Counted from the stretch's first letter, positions 8,075 to 17,132 are shown. The stretch is DNA of 64,000 nucleotides from JBFMFR01 sp040752025 (GCA_040752025.1 JBFMFR010000019.1:1-64000), one strand, 5' to 3'. Notes: generated from the letters alone by a model not told the origin. A program made the numbers and translations.

Positions 8075-10147
8075 ATGGACAGCATATTCTCATTCAGCCT
8101 TCTGTTCGGGGTTTTGCTGCTCTTTCTGGTGTTCCTGGTATTCATCAGGACCATCTTGAAAGCATACGTAAAGACCCCCGCCAACCGGGCATTTGTCCGC
8201 ACGGGAGGCTTCAGCCCGCTGGGGCAACGCACGCCCTCGCCTCCCAAGGTTGTTATGAATGGTGGAGCCTGGGTGTTCCGCACTTTCCACGAAATTACCT
8301 GGGTAGACCTGGGAACCATGGCGATTGAAATCGAACGCACCGAAAATAACGCCCTGGTAACCATCGACCCTCAATATGCGGACATCAAAGCCATCTTTTA
8401 CATCAAGGTCAATCCCACGGTGGAAGGCATCAGCGATGCCGCCAGGACGATCGGCAGCAAACAAGTTGATGCCGAAGCCGTCAAGCAACTCGTCGATGCC
8501 AAGCTGGATGGCGCCCTGCGCGACGTAGCCGCATCTTTCAGCCTGATGAGCCTGCACCAGGAGCGCGAGAAATTCATCCAGGAAGTACAGAATCGGTTGA
8601 AGACGGACCTGGAAGAAAATGGCTTGGTATTGGAAGCAGTTGCGATCCTGACCCTGAAAGCTGCCCGCCAGGGCTCCTTCGGCACCGATGATGTCTTCGG
8701 CGCCCAGGTGGCCCGCGCTAATGCTCAAGTAATCCAGAAGGCCCTGAAAGAACGCAACGATATCGAACGCCAAACGGAAATCGAAATCAAACAACGCGAC
8801 ACCGAAACCGCCAAGCTTCGCCTGGATCTGGATCGCGACGTTGCCCTGGCTACCGCTGCACAAGACCGCGAGATCCGCTCTGTGCAAGCCGAACAAAAAG
8901 CCCAGGCTGAACAAAGTGAGTTCGAGCAAATGCAAAAGTCCGAGGCCGCCCGCGTGACCAAGGAACGTTCCGTTGCGCTGATGGAAATCGAGCGCGACCA
9001 GCAGGTTGCTATCCAGAACGAGCGCAAACAGCAGGAAGTCATGGCCACCGAGGTAACACGCCGGCAGGCCATCGAACTGGCCGAACAACAGCGCCAGATT
9101 GTTGTCACGCAGGAACAGCAGAAACGCGAGAACGCTGAAAAAGAGCGCATGGTTGTTTCCGCCGCTCGTGAAGAAGCTGCCCAGGCCGTGATCACCGTAC
9201 AGGCCACACAGGAAGCCCAACGTGAAGCCAAGATCAAAGTGATCGAAGCTGAGCGCGAGGCCCAAAAAGCAATGATCGAGCAGAAGAACCGCATCGAGCT
9301 CGAAGCGCTCCGCAAACAGCGCGAGGCTGAAGCCCAGGCTAAAGCCATGAAAGAAATCGCCAATGCCGAAGCCGAGGCTGCTCTCAAGCAGGCCGAAACC
9401 CTGCGCACACAGGCCAAGGCCGAGGCAGAAGCCGGGAAATTGCATGCCGAGGCCTCCAAAGCCAAAGAATCTGCCACCGGCCTGGCCGAAGCGGAGATCA
9501 TGCGCGCCAAAGCCGAAGCCGCCATGCGCGAAGCTGAAGCAATACGCGCCAAGGGCCTCGCCGAAGCAGAATCCGAAAAAGCCAAAGCTGAAGCCCTGGC
9601 AGCCTTCGATGGCGTCGCTCAAAGAGTGGAAGTGCTCAAACTGCAGCTCGATGCACAGATTCGCATCGAAATCGCTAAAGCCCAGGCTCTCGGTCAGGCA
9701 TTGGCCTCTATGGATCTCAAGTTGATCGGCGACCCGAACGCCGCCGCCACGCTGCTGCGCATGGTAACCCTGGCCGATGGTATCGGTGAAGTTCTCAAAG
9801 CTGCCCCACAGCCCGTGCGCGAGGCTGGCCAACAGCTCATCAATAAGCTCACAGGCGATAGCACAGGTAGCGGGTTGGTGGATATCGCCCCACAGGAACA
9901 ACAGTCTGGCCGCTCACTTCCCGAACTGGCCCAGCTCCTGCCCGAGTTGATCCAACTGATCGATGCACATCTGGACATCGAAAAGCTCAAAGGCAAGTCG
10001 GTTGGCGAAGCCCTGGAAGCCCTCTCTCGAAAGGTGAGCGAAAAAGATCGCCCCACCGTCAAGAAAGCTCAAGATGCTTTCGCCGTTCTGCCGATCTTGA
10101 ATGATCTCCCCTTTGAAGATCTTTACCTGCGAGCGACAACCAAATAG
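8075..10147 (+). CDS. Flotillin (SPFH-domain membrane scaffold, YqiK/FloT type)
   Basis: A 690-residue protein. Residues 5-27 form a membrane anchor; an SPFH/Band 7 domain follows (about 30-220, with TDDVFGAQVARANAQ near its end). A very long Ala/Glu/Lys/Gln-rich coiled coil spans about 215-540 with many EAE and AEAE blocks, and the last 150 residues hold a hydrophobic oligomerisation region. Flotillins form membrane microdomains that gather signalling and transport proteins. It is longer than typical FloT (about 510 residues) because of the extended coiled coil. An AGGAG site precedes the ATG. It sits directly behind its YqiJ-like partner and ahead of PspA-like and channel genes, so this is one membrane-homeostasis operon. 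Confidence 0.93.
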   Translation: MDSIFSFSLLFGVLLLFLVFLVFIRTILKAYVKTPANRAFVRTGGFSPLGQRTPSPPKVVMNGGAWVFRTFHEITWVDLGTMAIEIERTENNALVTIDPQYADIKAIFYIKVNPTVEGISDAARTIGSKQVDAEAVKQLVDAKLDGALRDVAASFSLMSLHQEREKFIQEVQNRLKTDLEENGLVLEAVAILTLKAARQGSFGTDDVFGAQVARANAQVIQKALKERNDIERQTEIEIKQRDTETAKLRLDLDRDVALATAAQDREIRSVQAEQKAQAEQSEFEQMQKSEAARVTKERSVALMEIERDQQVAIQNERKQQEVMATEVTRRQAIELAEQQRQIVVTQEQQKRENAEKERMVVSAAREEAAQAVITVQATQEAQREAKIKVIEAEREAQKAMIEQKNRIELEALRKQREAEAQAKAMKEIANAEAEAALKQAETLRTQAKAEAEAGKLHAEASKAKESATGLAEAEIMRAKAEAAMREAEAIRAKGLAEAESEKAKAEALAAFDGVAQRVEVLKLQLDAQIRIEIAKAQALGQALASMDLKLIGDPNAAATLLRMVTLADGIGEVLKAAPQPVREAGQQLINKLTGDSTGSGLVDIAPQEQQSGRSLPELAQLLPELIQLIDAHLDIEKLKGKSVGEALEALSRKVSEKDRPTVKKAQDAFAVLPILNDLPFEDLYLRATTK

Positions 10148-10166
10148 CGAACGGTATATTTCTGCC

Positions 10167-10793
10167 ATGAAATGGTCCCAGCGTCTGCGACTTGCACTCC
10201 AAACTTTCCTGAAAGATATTTTCAGTGAAGAAGTGGCGCCTGCCAATAACAGTACATCTATGCACGCTGCGGATGAACTCTTGAGCCAGGTGATCGCCAA
10301 AGCGCAGACTCGTCTGGATACCTTGCGTGTCGAGTTGGCCAATGCGCAGTCTCACCAAAAGCGCATTGAGCTTGACTGGCAGCAAACCCAGGCGCAAGCG
10401 CAGGCCATGAGCGACGCTGTGGACCATGCCCTACAAGCCGGGCAAGATGATTTAGCCCGTTACAAGCTGATACAAACACAGGCGCTTGAGAAGAGAGTAC
10501 AAGAACTCTACGAACTCAACCAGTCCTATGCACAATGGGTGAGCATGCTTCGAGAGGCTGTCTACACTCAACAAGCCAGGCTGGAAAGCACCCAACGCAA
10601 GGCGCATGACCTTCTTCACCGGGAGCGCAGCGCTGAAACCCTGGAAGAACTCTCCAACCTGCGTCGCGAATTGGATCGCCAAATGAACACACTTCAGACC
10701 GATTTGAGAGCGCGCCAGGAACAGCTCGAACGCCGTGAAGATCGCATTGCCGCCCGCCAAGAGATCAACCGCCGCAACGAGAGTCGAGAGTAG
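10167..10793 (+). CDS. PspA/IM30-like coiled-coil protein
   Basis: A 208-residue, almost wholly alpha-helical protein. A stretch ALQAGQDDLARYKLIQTQALE matches the conserved 'AL-x-G-x-EDLAR-AL' signature of PspA/IM30 proteins, which line the inner face of damaged membranes and share an ESCRT-III-like fold. The ATG at 10167 is preferred over the frame opening at 10101, which would overlap the flotillin end by 47 bases; neither start has a clear ribosome binding site. The next gene begins three bases after the stop, so the two are coupled. The assignment rests on one signature and predicted helicity; the sequence is diverged. Confidence 0.65.
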   Translation: MKWSQRLRLALQTFLKDIFSEEVAPANNSTSMHAADELLSQVIAKAQTRLDTLRVELANAQSHQKRIELDWQQTQAQAQAMSDAVDHALQAGQDDLARYKLIQTQALEKRVQELYELNQSYAQWVSMLREAVYTQQARLESTQRKAHDLLHRERSAETLEELSNLRRELDRQMNTLQTDLRARQEQLERREDRIAARQEINRRNESRE

Positions 10794-10796
10794 CAC

Positions 10797-11270
10797 ATGG
10801 CCCTATCACCCGAACAACAACACGCCTTGGATGAACTGGTAAGCTATATACCCGAGCAAAAACCGGTTCAACCCGACTGGTTGAAGACCTGGTTGGGCTT
10901 GTCGAAGGAAGACGTGAAATCTGCTGTAAACTCTCTGCTGGCTGTCAAAGGCGAGTACGAGGGCAAATTCCTAGATTGGATTGAAGCCAGTCCACTGGAT
11001 GCAACCTTCGAGTTCATTGCTATCGCATCCTGGGCGTATTACCAGGTAGAAAAGGGAGATAACCCCAAAGTCAATACCTTTATTGATGCGTTTTACTATA
11101 TCTCTACCTGCGCATCAGTCGGATATGCCGATGTCTTCGCAGCTACGCAAACTGGGCGAGCCATCGCCTCGCTGGTCATGATCGTGGGTCCTTCCATTAC
11201 GAACCAGGCCCTGGCACGCCCGAAACGAAGCTGCGCGAACGATACCGCAGGACAACCAGAAATTTCATAA
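10797..11270 (+). CDS. Small two-TM ion channel protein with altered selectivity filter
   Basis: A 157-residue protein. A soluble N-terminal helix bundle (1-75) is followed by a membrane helix (about 78-92), a pore loop with the text FYYISTCASVGYADVF, and a second helix ending LVMIVGPS. The layout matches two-TM potassium channels, but the filter reads SVGYAD in place of the usual T-V-G-Y-G-D, so ion selectivity is uncertain. The gene starts three bases after the PspA-like gene. The C-terminus stops soon after the second helix with no regulatory domain, so it may be shortened. A link to membrane-stress response is inferred from position. Confidence 0.6.
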   Translation: MALSPEQQHALDELVSYIPEQKPVQPDWLKTWLGLSKEDVKSAVNSLLAVKGEYEGKFLDWIEASPLDATFEFIAIASWAYYQVEKGDNPKVNTFIDAFYYISTCASVGYADVFAATQTGRAIASLVMIVGPSITNQALARPKRSCANDTAGQPEIS

Positions 11271-11307
11271 ACCATGCCTATGTTTCAAATGGAAAGGAGA
11301 AAAAACC

Positions 11308-11988
11308 ATGGCTACCTTACTTGAGAAAGTTTCAACCTTGATCTCGGCAAATCTGCATGCCCTCGTAGACCAGGCGCTTGAGAGCAACAGCCTGGCAGTA
11401 GTCGATCAGTATATTCGCCAGGTAGAGGAACAATTGGAGAACCTGGAAGACGCGGCCACCACCGTGGGCGGAGAAATCCGCTCCCTCAGACGCAAGCTGG
11501 ATGAGCACCAACAAAAAGCGACCGAACTGGATCGTGCCATCGACGCCTTCTTGGTGGAAGGCAACGATACTGCAGCCGCCTCCACCCAAAGCAAGCTCAA
11601 CAGCACTCAGCGTCTGGTAGAAACCTACCAGGCCCAGATCGCCGGTCAGGAAACCGAATACCAGAAGTTGCTGGATGCCAAAGTGAAGCTTGAAGCCCGC
11701 CTGGCAACTATGAAGCAGCAGCGCGACGAACTGCAATCCCTGCTGGAGCTGGCCAAGAGCAAAGAGGTCGTTGTCAAAACCGTCAAGAGCCTGGATGATA
11801 TGATGGGCTCGGGTGACAGTGATGTCAGCCGCATCGCCCAGAGCATCTACAATCGCCTGGACAAAGCCTCCGCTGCTGTTGAATTGCGCTCTACTGGCCT
11901 GGATGAACAGATCGATCGTGTTCTCGAACGCGACGCAATCAACGCTCAATTGGAAGAGCGCAGGAAGCGCCTGGTCAAGAAACAATAA
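11308..11988 (+). CDS. PspA/IM30 family phage-shock-type protein
   Basis: A 226-residue coiled-coil protein opening with a short amphipathic helix (LLEKVSTLISANLHALVDQAL), the element by which PspA/Vipp1 proteins attach to membranes. Long helices follow: an IRQVEEQLENLEDAA region, a central hairpin with LEARLATMKQQRDELQ, and a C-terminal basic end RKRLVKKQ. Family members polymerise on stressed membranes and stop proton leakage. An AAAGGAG ribosome binding site stands about 8 bases before the ATG. It is the last gene before the terminator at 12033-12069, closing the YqiJ-flotillin-PspA-channel operon. Confidence 0.85.
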   Translation: MATLLEKVSTLISANLHALVDQALESNSLAVVDQYIRQVEEQLENLEDAATTVGGEIRSLRRKLDEHQQKATELDRAIDAFLVEGNDTAAASTQSKLNSTQRLVETYQAQIAGQETEYQKLLDAKVKLEARLATMKQQRDELQSLLELAKSKEVVVKTVKSLDDMMGSGDSDVSRIAQSIYNRLDKASAAVELRSTGLDEQIDRVLERDAINAQLEERRKRLVKKQ

Positions 11989-12032
11989 GCGCCTGGCTGG
12001 CTCGCAGTTCGAGCATAGATTGATACACCTAA

Positions 12033-12069
12033 CCTGAGGCTTCCTCTGAAATAACGAGGAAGCCTCAGG
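12033..12069 (+). terminator. Hairpin terminator after the flotillin/PspA operon
   Basis: A perfect 14-base stem (CCTGAGGCTTCCTC pairing with GAGGAAGCCTCAGG) around a 9-base loop, followed by ATTTGTT. The T-tract is weak, but the position, 45 bases after the PspA stop and 51 bases before the chaperonin start, fits termination. Confidence 0.75.
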
Positions 12070-12119
12070 ATTTGTTATAATTCCCCCGCACACCGAACTC
12101 CGGAACGAAAAGGACATCT

Positions 12120-13760
12120 ATGACCAGAACATCAAAGCCCTGGCAAACGCCCAAAGTCATCTTCAATCCACAAGCCTATCAGGGCATGCAGCGTGGCATC
12201 AATGCCCTGGTGGATGCGGTCCGCCCAACATTGGGGCCGTTTTCTCGCCTGGTAATCAACGATGACGCCATCCGCCAGCACAAGCTCGAGTTCCTGGATA
12301 GCGCTGCTCTCATTGCACGGCGCATTACCCAGATCGAAAATCGCGACGCCGATATGGGTGCCATGTATCTGCGCCAACTGCTCTGGCATTTGCATGAGAC
12401 AACCGGTGACGGCACTGCCGCTGCCGCGGTATTATTCGAATCAGTGTACAACCTCGGCATTCGCTACCTGGTTGCTGGCGGCAACGCTATGCGCCTGCGC
12501 CGTTACCTTGATGAAGGCGCCGGCTTCATCCTGGAGCAGTTCGCAGGACAGACCCAGCAGGTATCTGGGCCAGGCGAACTGGCGCGTCTGGCAGAAACCA
12601 TCTGCTATGACCCACCCCTCAGCCAGGCGCTGGGCCAGGCTTTCGACCTGATCGGCCCTTATGGGCGATTAGAGATCCGTCCAGGGCGCGGTCGAGATAT
12701 CGAACAGGAATATGTTCAGGGTAGTTACTGGGACAGCGGTTTATCCTCGCCATTGCTGGTCACCGATGCCCGCACCCAGCGTGCTGAGCTAGACAACCCT
12801 GCCATCTTGATCAGCGACCTGGAAGTGCAAGAACCCCAAGACCTGATCCCAATCCTGGAGGCAACACTGTCCTCGGGGGCCGAATCTTTGCTGCTGATTG
12901 TAAAGGCGCTCTCCGAAAAAGCGCTCTCCCTGCTGGCCTCACCGGCCAACCGCCAGAGACTGCCCATGACCGCCGTCAAAACGCCCGGGGCAGAGATGAC
13001 TAAACTACACAACCACCTTCAAGATATAGCCATCCTGACTGGCGGTCAATTCCTGACCCAGGCCACTGGCGCCAAACTTGATGCAGTGCGCATCGAGCAT
13101 TTGGGGCGAGCACGCCATGCCTGGGCTAACGATCAGTACTTTGGCATCACCACGGGCAGCGGAGACCCCATATCGATACGCCAGCACACTGCCAGCTTAA
13201 AAGCCGCTTACGAACGCGCCGAGAAAGCCAGCGATCAGAAAGATCTACTGGCGCGCCTGGGCAATCTACTTGGAGGTACAGCAGTTTTGTGGATTGGCGA
13301 CCTGAATCTCACCACGCTTGAGCTGCGCAAAGAAAAAGCATCGCGCACCGCCGACGCGCTGCGCGGCGCCTTGCGGCACGGCCTGCTGCCGGGTGGAGGC
13401 GTGGCGCTGCTGGATTGCCGCCCCGCACTACAGGCGCGCCTGCATGCTGCTGGCGATGCGGATGAACGCGCCGCTTATCACATCCTCCTCCAGGCGGTTG
13501 AGGCCCCTTTCCGCACCCTGCTCCATAATGCCGGTTTCAATCCCAGTGAGATTTTTGCACAATTACCCCAATCTGAGCCAGGCTACGGCTTCGATGTCAC
13601 CCGCCAGCGTACGGTGAATATGAGCCAGGCTGGCATCCTCGACTCTGCTGCCGTAATCCGTGCTGCTACCTGGGGTGCAATCCACAGCGCAGCCCTGGCG
13701 CTCACCGTGGATGTACTCGTGCACAAGGCTAACCCCCTGGATTCCTCACATGCCCCGTAA
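12120..13760 (+). CDS. Divergent GroEL-like (Hsp60 family) chaperonin paralogue
   Basis: A 546-residue group I chaperonin relative. The N-terminal equatorial part shows VRPTLGPFSRLVI where GroEL has T-L-G-P-K-G-R-N-V. The ATP-hydrolysis segment TGDGTAAAAVL keeps the Asp (residue 97), and the late equatorial ADALRGALRHGLLPGGGVAL keeps the Asp412 equivalent of GroEL Asp398. The C-terminus lacks the Gly-Gly-Met tail. No groES is adjacent and the gene is flanked by a propeller protein, so it is an extra, specialised copy and not the housekeeping chaperonin. The apical domain is diverged, so client or co-chaperonin binding may differ (inference). The ATG at 12120 follows AAAAGGAC. Confidence 0.8.
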   Translation: MTRTSKPWQTPKVIFNPQAYQGMQRGINALVDAVRPTLGPFSRLVINDDAIRQHKLEFLDSAALIARRITQIENRDADMGAMYLRQLLWHLHETTGDGTAAAAVLFESVYNLGIRYLVAGGNAMRLRRYLDEGAGFILEQFAGQTQQVSGPGELARLAETICYDPPLSQALGQAFDLIGPYGRLEIRPGRGRDIEQEYVQGSYWDSGLSSPLLVTDARTQRAELDNPAILISDLEVQEPQDLIPILEATLSSGAESLLLIVKALSEKALSLLASPANRQRLPMTAVKTPGAEMTKLHNHLQDIAILTGGQFLTQATGAKLDAVRIEHLGRARHAWANDQYFGITTGSGDPISIRQHTASLKAAYERAEKASDQKDLLARLGNLLGGTAVLWIGDLNLTTLELRKEKASRTADALRGALRHGLLPGGGVALLDCRPALQARLHAAGDADERAAYHILLQAVEAPFRTLLHNAGFNPSEIFAQLPQSEPGYGFDVTRQRTVNMSQAGILDSAAVIRAATWGAIHSAALALTVDVLVHKANPLDSSHAP

Positions 13761-13774
13761 ACCCAGATACCAAC

Positions 13775-14749
13775 ATGACAACAAATAAAAATGCTATTGA
13801 AGACACACTTGGAGACTCCCACACTGTGGATATCGTATATCAAATCGTAACCAGCCCCTCAGGATGGTACGCTGCCCGCAATTCCGGCTTGTATTTTTCG
13901 ATAAATCAAGGGCAGTCCTGGCAATCTGCCTACGCCTCACTCAATCTCTCGGAACCGCTGCCGACCCTCGCTCTGGCAGTTCCACCTGCCCAAGAGCAAT
14001 CGCCCATCGTATTTGCCGGCCTGGACGGCGGGTTACTTCGCTCGTTACATGGCGTCGACCAGTGGGAATCTTTACCGTTGCCCTCCCCCTTGCCCACCTT
14101 TACCGCCTTGGTATCTTCCCCCGAGTTCGAAAAGGATGGCCTATTGTTCGCCGGGACCATGCAAGACGGTGTGCTGATATTCACCAATCCAGGCCCGAGT
14201 TGGGCTGCCTGGAATTTCGGCCTTCAAGATGCGAACATGCTCTGCCTGGCTTGTTCGCCTGATTTCGCCAGGGATCAGATGCTCCTGGCAGGTGTGCAAA
14301 GCGGCCTGTTCCGCAGCACAAACGCTGGGCGCTCCTGGCAAGAAATCGATCTTCCAGTAGGTTATGTCCCTGTCCTCTGTATTGCCTGCTCGCCAGACTT
14401 TGCTCAAGACGGTGTGATTTTTACCGGAACTGAAACGCAAGGCTTATTACGCTCGAGCGATGGTGGGCAGACCTGGCATCAGTTGCTACAGGAACCCCTT
14501 GCTGCCGATCAGCCTTTGAACGCCATTTTACTGGGCAGGGACTATCCGGCAAAACCGGAAATCCTCATCCTATATGGCAGCAGCCTGCTGTATTCGCCGG
14601 ATGATGGCCTCACCTGGCAGCCTTGGTTAGCGGGCGAACTAAACGGACAGGAGGTTACAGCCTGTGCGGCTCCGCAAGGCTTTAGCGCGAACGCCCCGAT
14701 CATCGTTGGCCTGGCAGGTGGCGAAATTCGCCTGCTTTCCCCGGTGTAA
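13775..14749 (+). CDS. Asp-box (BNR/sortilin-like) beta-propeller protein
   Basis: A 324-residue protein built of repeats with Asp-box motifs: STNAGRSWQEI, SSDGGQTWHQL, SPDDGLTWQPW and SINQGQSWQSA. A second recurring block, 'ACSPDFAxDxxxxAG', occurs three times at intervals of about 55 residues. This is the pattern of sialidase-like or YCF48-like propellers, which act as binding scaffolds. No signal peptide is evident, so it is probably cytoplasmic. It begins 14 bases after the chaperonin stop and may be co-transcribed; a functional link is plausible but unproven. No substrate can be named and no enzymatic residues are recognisable. Confidence 0.7.
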   Translation: MTTNKNAIEDTLGDSHTVDIVYQIVTSPSGWYAARNSGLYFSINQGQSWQSAYASLNLSEPLPTLALAVPPAQEQSPIVFAGLDGGLLRSLHGVDQWESLPLPSPLPTFTALVSSPEFEKDGLLFAGTMQDGVLIFTNPGPSWAAWNFGLQDANMLCLACSPDFARDQMLLAGVQSGLFRSTNAGRSWQEIDLPVGYVPVLCIACSPDFAQDGVIFTGTETQGLLRSSDGGQTWHQLLQEPLAADQPLNAILLGRDYPAKPEILILYGSSLLYSPDDGLTWQPWLAGELNGQEVTACAAPQGFSANAPIIVGLAGGEIRLLSPV

Positions 14750-14787
14750 GCAAGTTCTCATTTCAATACCCACTCGGAGACTTCAAA

Positions 14788-16107
14788 ATGACGATCTATC
14801 GTTTCCCCCCTAAATTTCTTTGGGGAGCCGCTACCGCGGCTTACCAAATCGAAGGCGCCTGGAACGCAGACGGCAAAGGCGAATCTATCTGGGATCGCTT
14901 CAGCCATACCCCAGGCCGCATCTACAACGGTGACACGGGTGATATCGCCTGCGACCACTACCACCTCTACCAACAAGATATCGCGCTCATGCGTAGCCTG
15001 GGCTTGAAAGCATACCGGTTTTCGATCTCCTGGCCGCGTGTCCTCCCTGCCGGGCGTGGAGCGATCAACCCGGCCGGGCTGGACTTCTATGACCGCCTGG
15101 TCGACAGCTTGCTATCTGCCAACATTGAACCCTTTGCCACACTTTATCATTGGGATCTACCCCAGGCTCTGCACGAACAGGGCGGCTGGCCCGAACGGAA
15201 CACCGCTTACGCTTTCGCCGATTATGCCGCGCTGATGGTGCGTCGTCTGGGCGATCGCATCCAGCATTGGGCAACTTTCAACGAGCCCAGCGTAGTAGCT
15301 ATCGATGGTTACCTCAGGGGCGAACATGCCCCTGGCTTAAAAGACGAAAAAACAGCCCTGCAAGTATCCCATAACCTTCTAGTCGCACACGGTCTGGCCG
15401 CCCAGGCCATCCGCAGCATCAACCCCAAACTGGAAGTTGGCATCGTGATCAATCTCTGGCCTGCCGATCCAGCCAGCAGCTCACCTGACGATGTTAACGC
15501 CGCTGAACTGGCCTGGCAGTTGAGTCAGACCTGGTACCTGGGTCCTTTGTTCCGCGCCTGCTATCCACTGGCAGCCTGGAACGCAGCCGGCGCTAACGCT
15601 CCGGTCGTTCAGGCTGGTGATCTGGCGCTCATCGCTCAACGCCTGGATTTCCTTGGGGTCAATTACTATTCACGCAACCTGGTCAGCGCCGCTGGCCAGA
15701 TTACCCCGGTGAGCGGCTCCGAATATACCGAAATGGGCTGGGAAGTGCACGCCCCCGCCTTGCGCAGGCTGCTGGTGCGCCTGAAGAATGACTACCCCGT
15801 ACCACCTATCTATATCACAGAAAACGGCGCTGCCTTCGCCGATCACCTGACTCCAGAAGGCCAGGTTCACGACCCGCGCCGGCTGAGCTACCTGCGCGAA
15901 CATTTCATCCAGACCCATCTGGCAATGCAAGACGGTGTGGATGTGCGCGGTTACTTCGTCTGGTCACTGTTCGACAACTTCGAATGGGCCCATGGCTATT
16001 CGAAACGTTTCGGCCTTTATTATGTTGATTACGCCACCCAGCAGCGTATCCTCAAAGACAGCGGCAAATGGTATTCCAGTGTAATTAGCAGCAGCACGGT
16101 CGAATAG
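14788..16107 (+). CDS. bglA: Beta-glucosidase, glycoside hydrolase family 1
   Basis: A 439-residue GH1 TIM-barrel enzyme hydrolysing terminal beta-D-glucosyl (or galactosyl/fucosyl) residues. The N-terminal signature FLWGAATAAYQIEGAW is intact. The acid/base Glu166 lies in TFNEPS and the nucleophile Glu345 in YITENG; the aglycone-side SLFDNFEWAHGYSKRFGLYYVD is also typical. No signal peptide, so it is cytoplasmic and acts on imported oligosaccharides. CGGAGACTT precedes the ATG. The neighbouring convergent gene encodes a carbohydrate esterase, suggesting a small plant-polysaccharide use locus. Confidence 0.95.
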   Translation: MTIYRFPPKFLWGAATAAYQIEGAWNADGKGESIWDRFSHTPGRIYNGDTGDIACDHYHLYQQDIALMRSLGLKAYRFSISWPRVLPAGRGAINPAGLDFYDRLVDSLLSANIEPFATLYHWDLPQALHEQGGWPERNTAYAFADYAALMVRRLGDRIQHWATFNEPSVVAIDGYLRGEHAPGLKDEKTALQVSHNLLVAHGLAAQAIRSINPKLEVGIVINLWPADPASSSPDDVNAAELAWQLSQTWYLGPLFRACYPLAAWNAAGANAPVVQAGDLALIAQRLDFLGVNYYSRNLVSAAGQITPVSGSEYTEMGWEVHAPALRRLLVRLKNDYPVPPIYITENGAAFADHLTPEGQVHDPRRLSYLREHFIQTHLAMQDGVDVRGYFVWSLFDNFEWAHGYSKRFGLYYVDYATQQRILKDSGKWYSSVISSSTVE

Positions 16108-16120
16108 CCTGTAAGCCCCA

Positions 16121-16155
16121 CAGCCCCTCTCAACGCCGCCCGTTGAGAGGGGCTG
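16121..16155. terminator. Bidirectional terminator between convergent genes
   Basis: A perfect 15-base inverted repeat (CAGCCCCTCTCAACG and its complement) around the 5-base loop CCGCC lies between the stops of the beta-glucosidase (plus) and the CE7 esterase (minus). T-tracts are short on both sides, so efficiency is unknown, but placement is typical. Confidence 0.75.
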
Positions 16156-16160
16156 AAATG

Positions 16161-17132
16161 TCAACCCCACAACTGCTTCAAAAAACGCATCTGCTCGACC
16201 ACCTGGTAAGAGTCGCCGCCTTCGTGGTGGTTATAAGGATAGACACGAATCTGTTTCGGCCCGGCGAAATGGTTGTAAGCAGCAAAAACCGTAGAAGGTG
16301 GGCAAATCTCGTCCATCAGCCCAACCGAAAAAAGTGCCTGGGCCCTGGCCCGCGCCGCAAAATTCACTCCGTCAAAATAAGATAACGTCTGGAAAACCGT
16401 TTCGATCTTATCGCGGTGGACCTCGCAGAATTTACCGATCTCGCGGTACGGATGCGCGTCTGTGATTTCAGTCGCCCGGCGGTAGTGGCACAAAAATGGC
16501 ACATCTGGCATCGTTGCCTGCACCTGCAAATCCAACCCGCTTACAATCAGCGCCAGCCCGCCTCCCTGGCTGCCCCCCGTCACAACGATCCGCTCGGCAT
16601 CCACCGCCGGGTGCTCCCTGGCAGCCTCCACCGCCCGCACGGCATCCGTGATCAATCGCTGGTAGTAATACATCTCCGGCTTGAGCACGCCGCGTGTCAT
16701 GAAACCCGGGTGCTGCGGTGAAGAGCCCTCCGGCTCTACATCCGGTGTATCGCCTTGCTGCCAGGCGCTGCCCTGCCCGCGCGTATCCATGACGAAATTA
16801 GCGTAACCGGCTGCTGACCAGGTCAACCAGTCCAGCGGGAAACCGCGCCCGCCGCCATACCCGATATACTGCACTACGCAAGGCAAATGCCCGGATTGCC
16901 CCTTGGGCAGCAGCAGCCAGCCTTTGATCGGCTGCCCGCCATAACCATTGAAAGTCACATCAAAAGCTTCGACTGTTTGCAAACCGGCCTCGACAAATTC
17001 GAAGGTTGCATTCAGAGGAAAACCACGCGCCTCAGCCAGAGTTCGCTGCCAAAACGCATCGAAGTCCGCTGGCTCCTGTCGCTTTGGTGTATAAACTTTC
17101 AATTCGTCCAGGCTAAGATCGAATATCGCCAT
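16161..17132 (-). CDS. Acetylxylan esterase / cephalosporin-C deacetylase, CE7
   Basis: A 323-residue alpha/beta hydrolase of carbohydrate esterase family 7, which removes acetyl groups from xylo-oligosaccharides and small esters. The family opening MAIFDLSLDELKVYTP is followed by the oxyanion-region RGQGSAW, the nucleophile Ser188 in GGSQGGG, the acid Asp in LMDEICPPST and the catalytic His in YNHHEGG. Length matches the family (about 320) and no signal peptide is present, consistent with its cytoplasmic, usually hexameric members. It converges on the beta-glucosidase gene, so the two probably serve the same sugar diet. Confidence 0.93.
   Translation of the reverse strand: MAIFDLSLDELKVYTPKRQEPADFDAFWQRTLAEARGFPLNATFEFVEAGLQTVEAFDVTFNGYGGQPIKGWLLLPKGQSGHLPCVVQYIGYGGGRGFPLDWLTWSAAGYANFVMDTRGQGSAWQQGDTPDVEPEGSSPQHPGFMTRGVLKPEMYYYQRLITDAVRAVEAAREHPAVDAERIVVTGGSQGGGLALIVSGLDLQVQATMPDVPFLCHYRRATEITDAHPYREIGKFCEVHRDKIETVFQTLSYFDGVNFAARARAQALFSVGLMDEICPPSTVFAAYNHFAGPKQIRVYPYNHHEGGDSYQVVEQMRFLKQLWG

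Noticed and set aside
8090..9901. 603-residue open frame on the minus strand opposite the flotillin gene
   Set aside because: Low-complexity Phe/Gly/Leu text produced by the reverse of Ala/Glu-rich coiled-coil codons; no ribosome binding site and the flotillin on the other strand is a clear family member.
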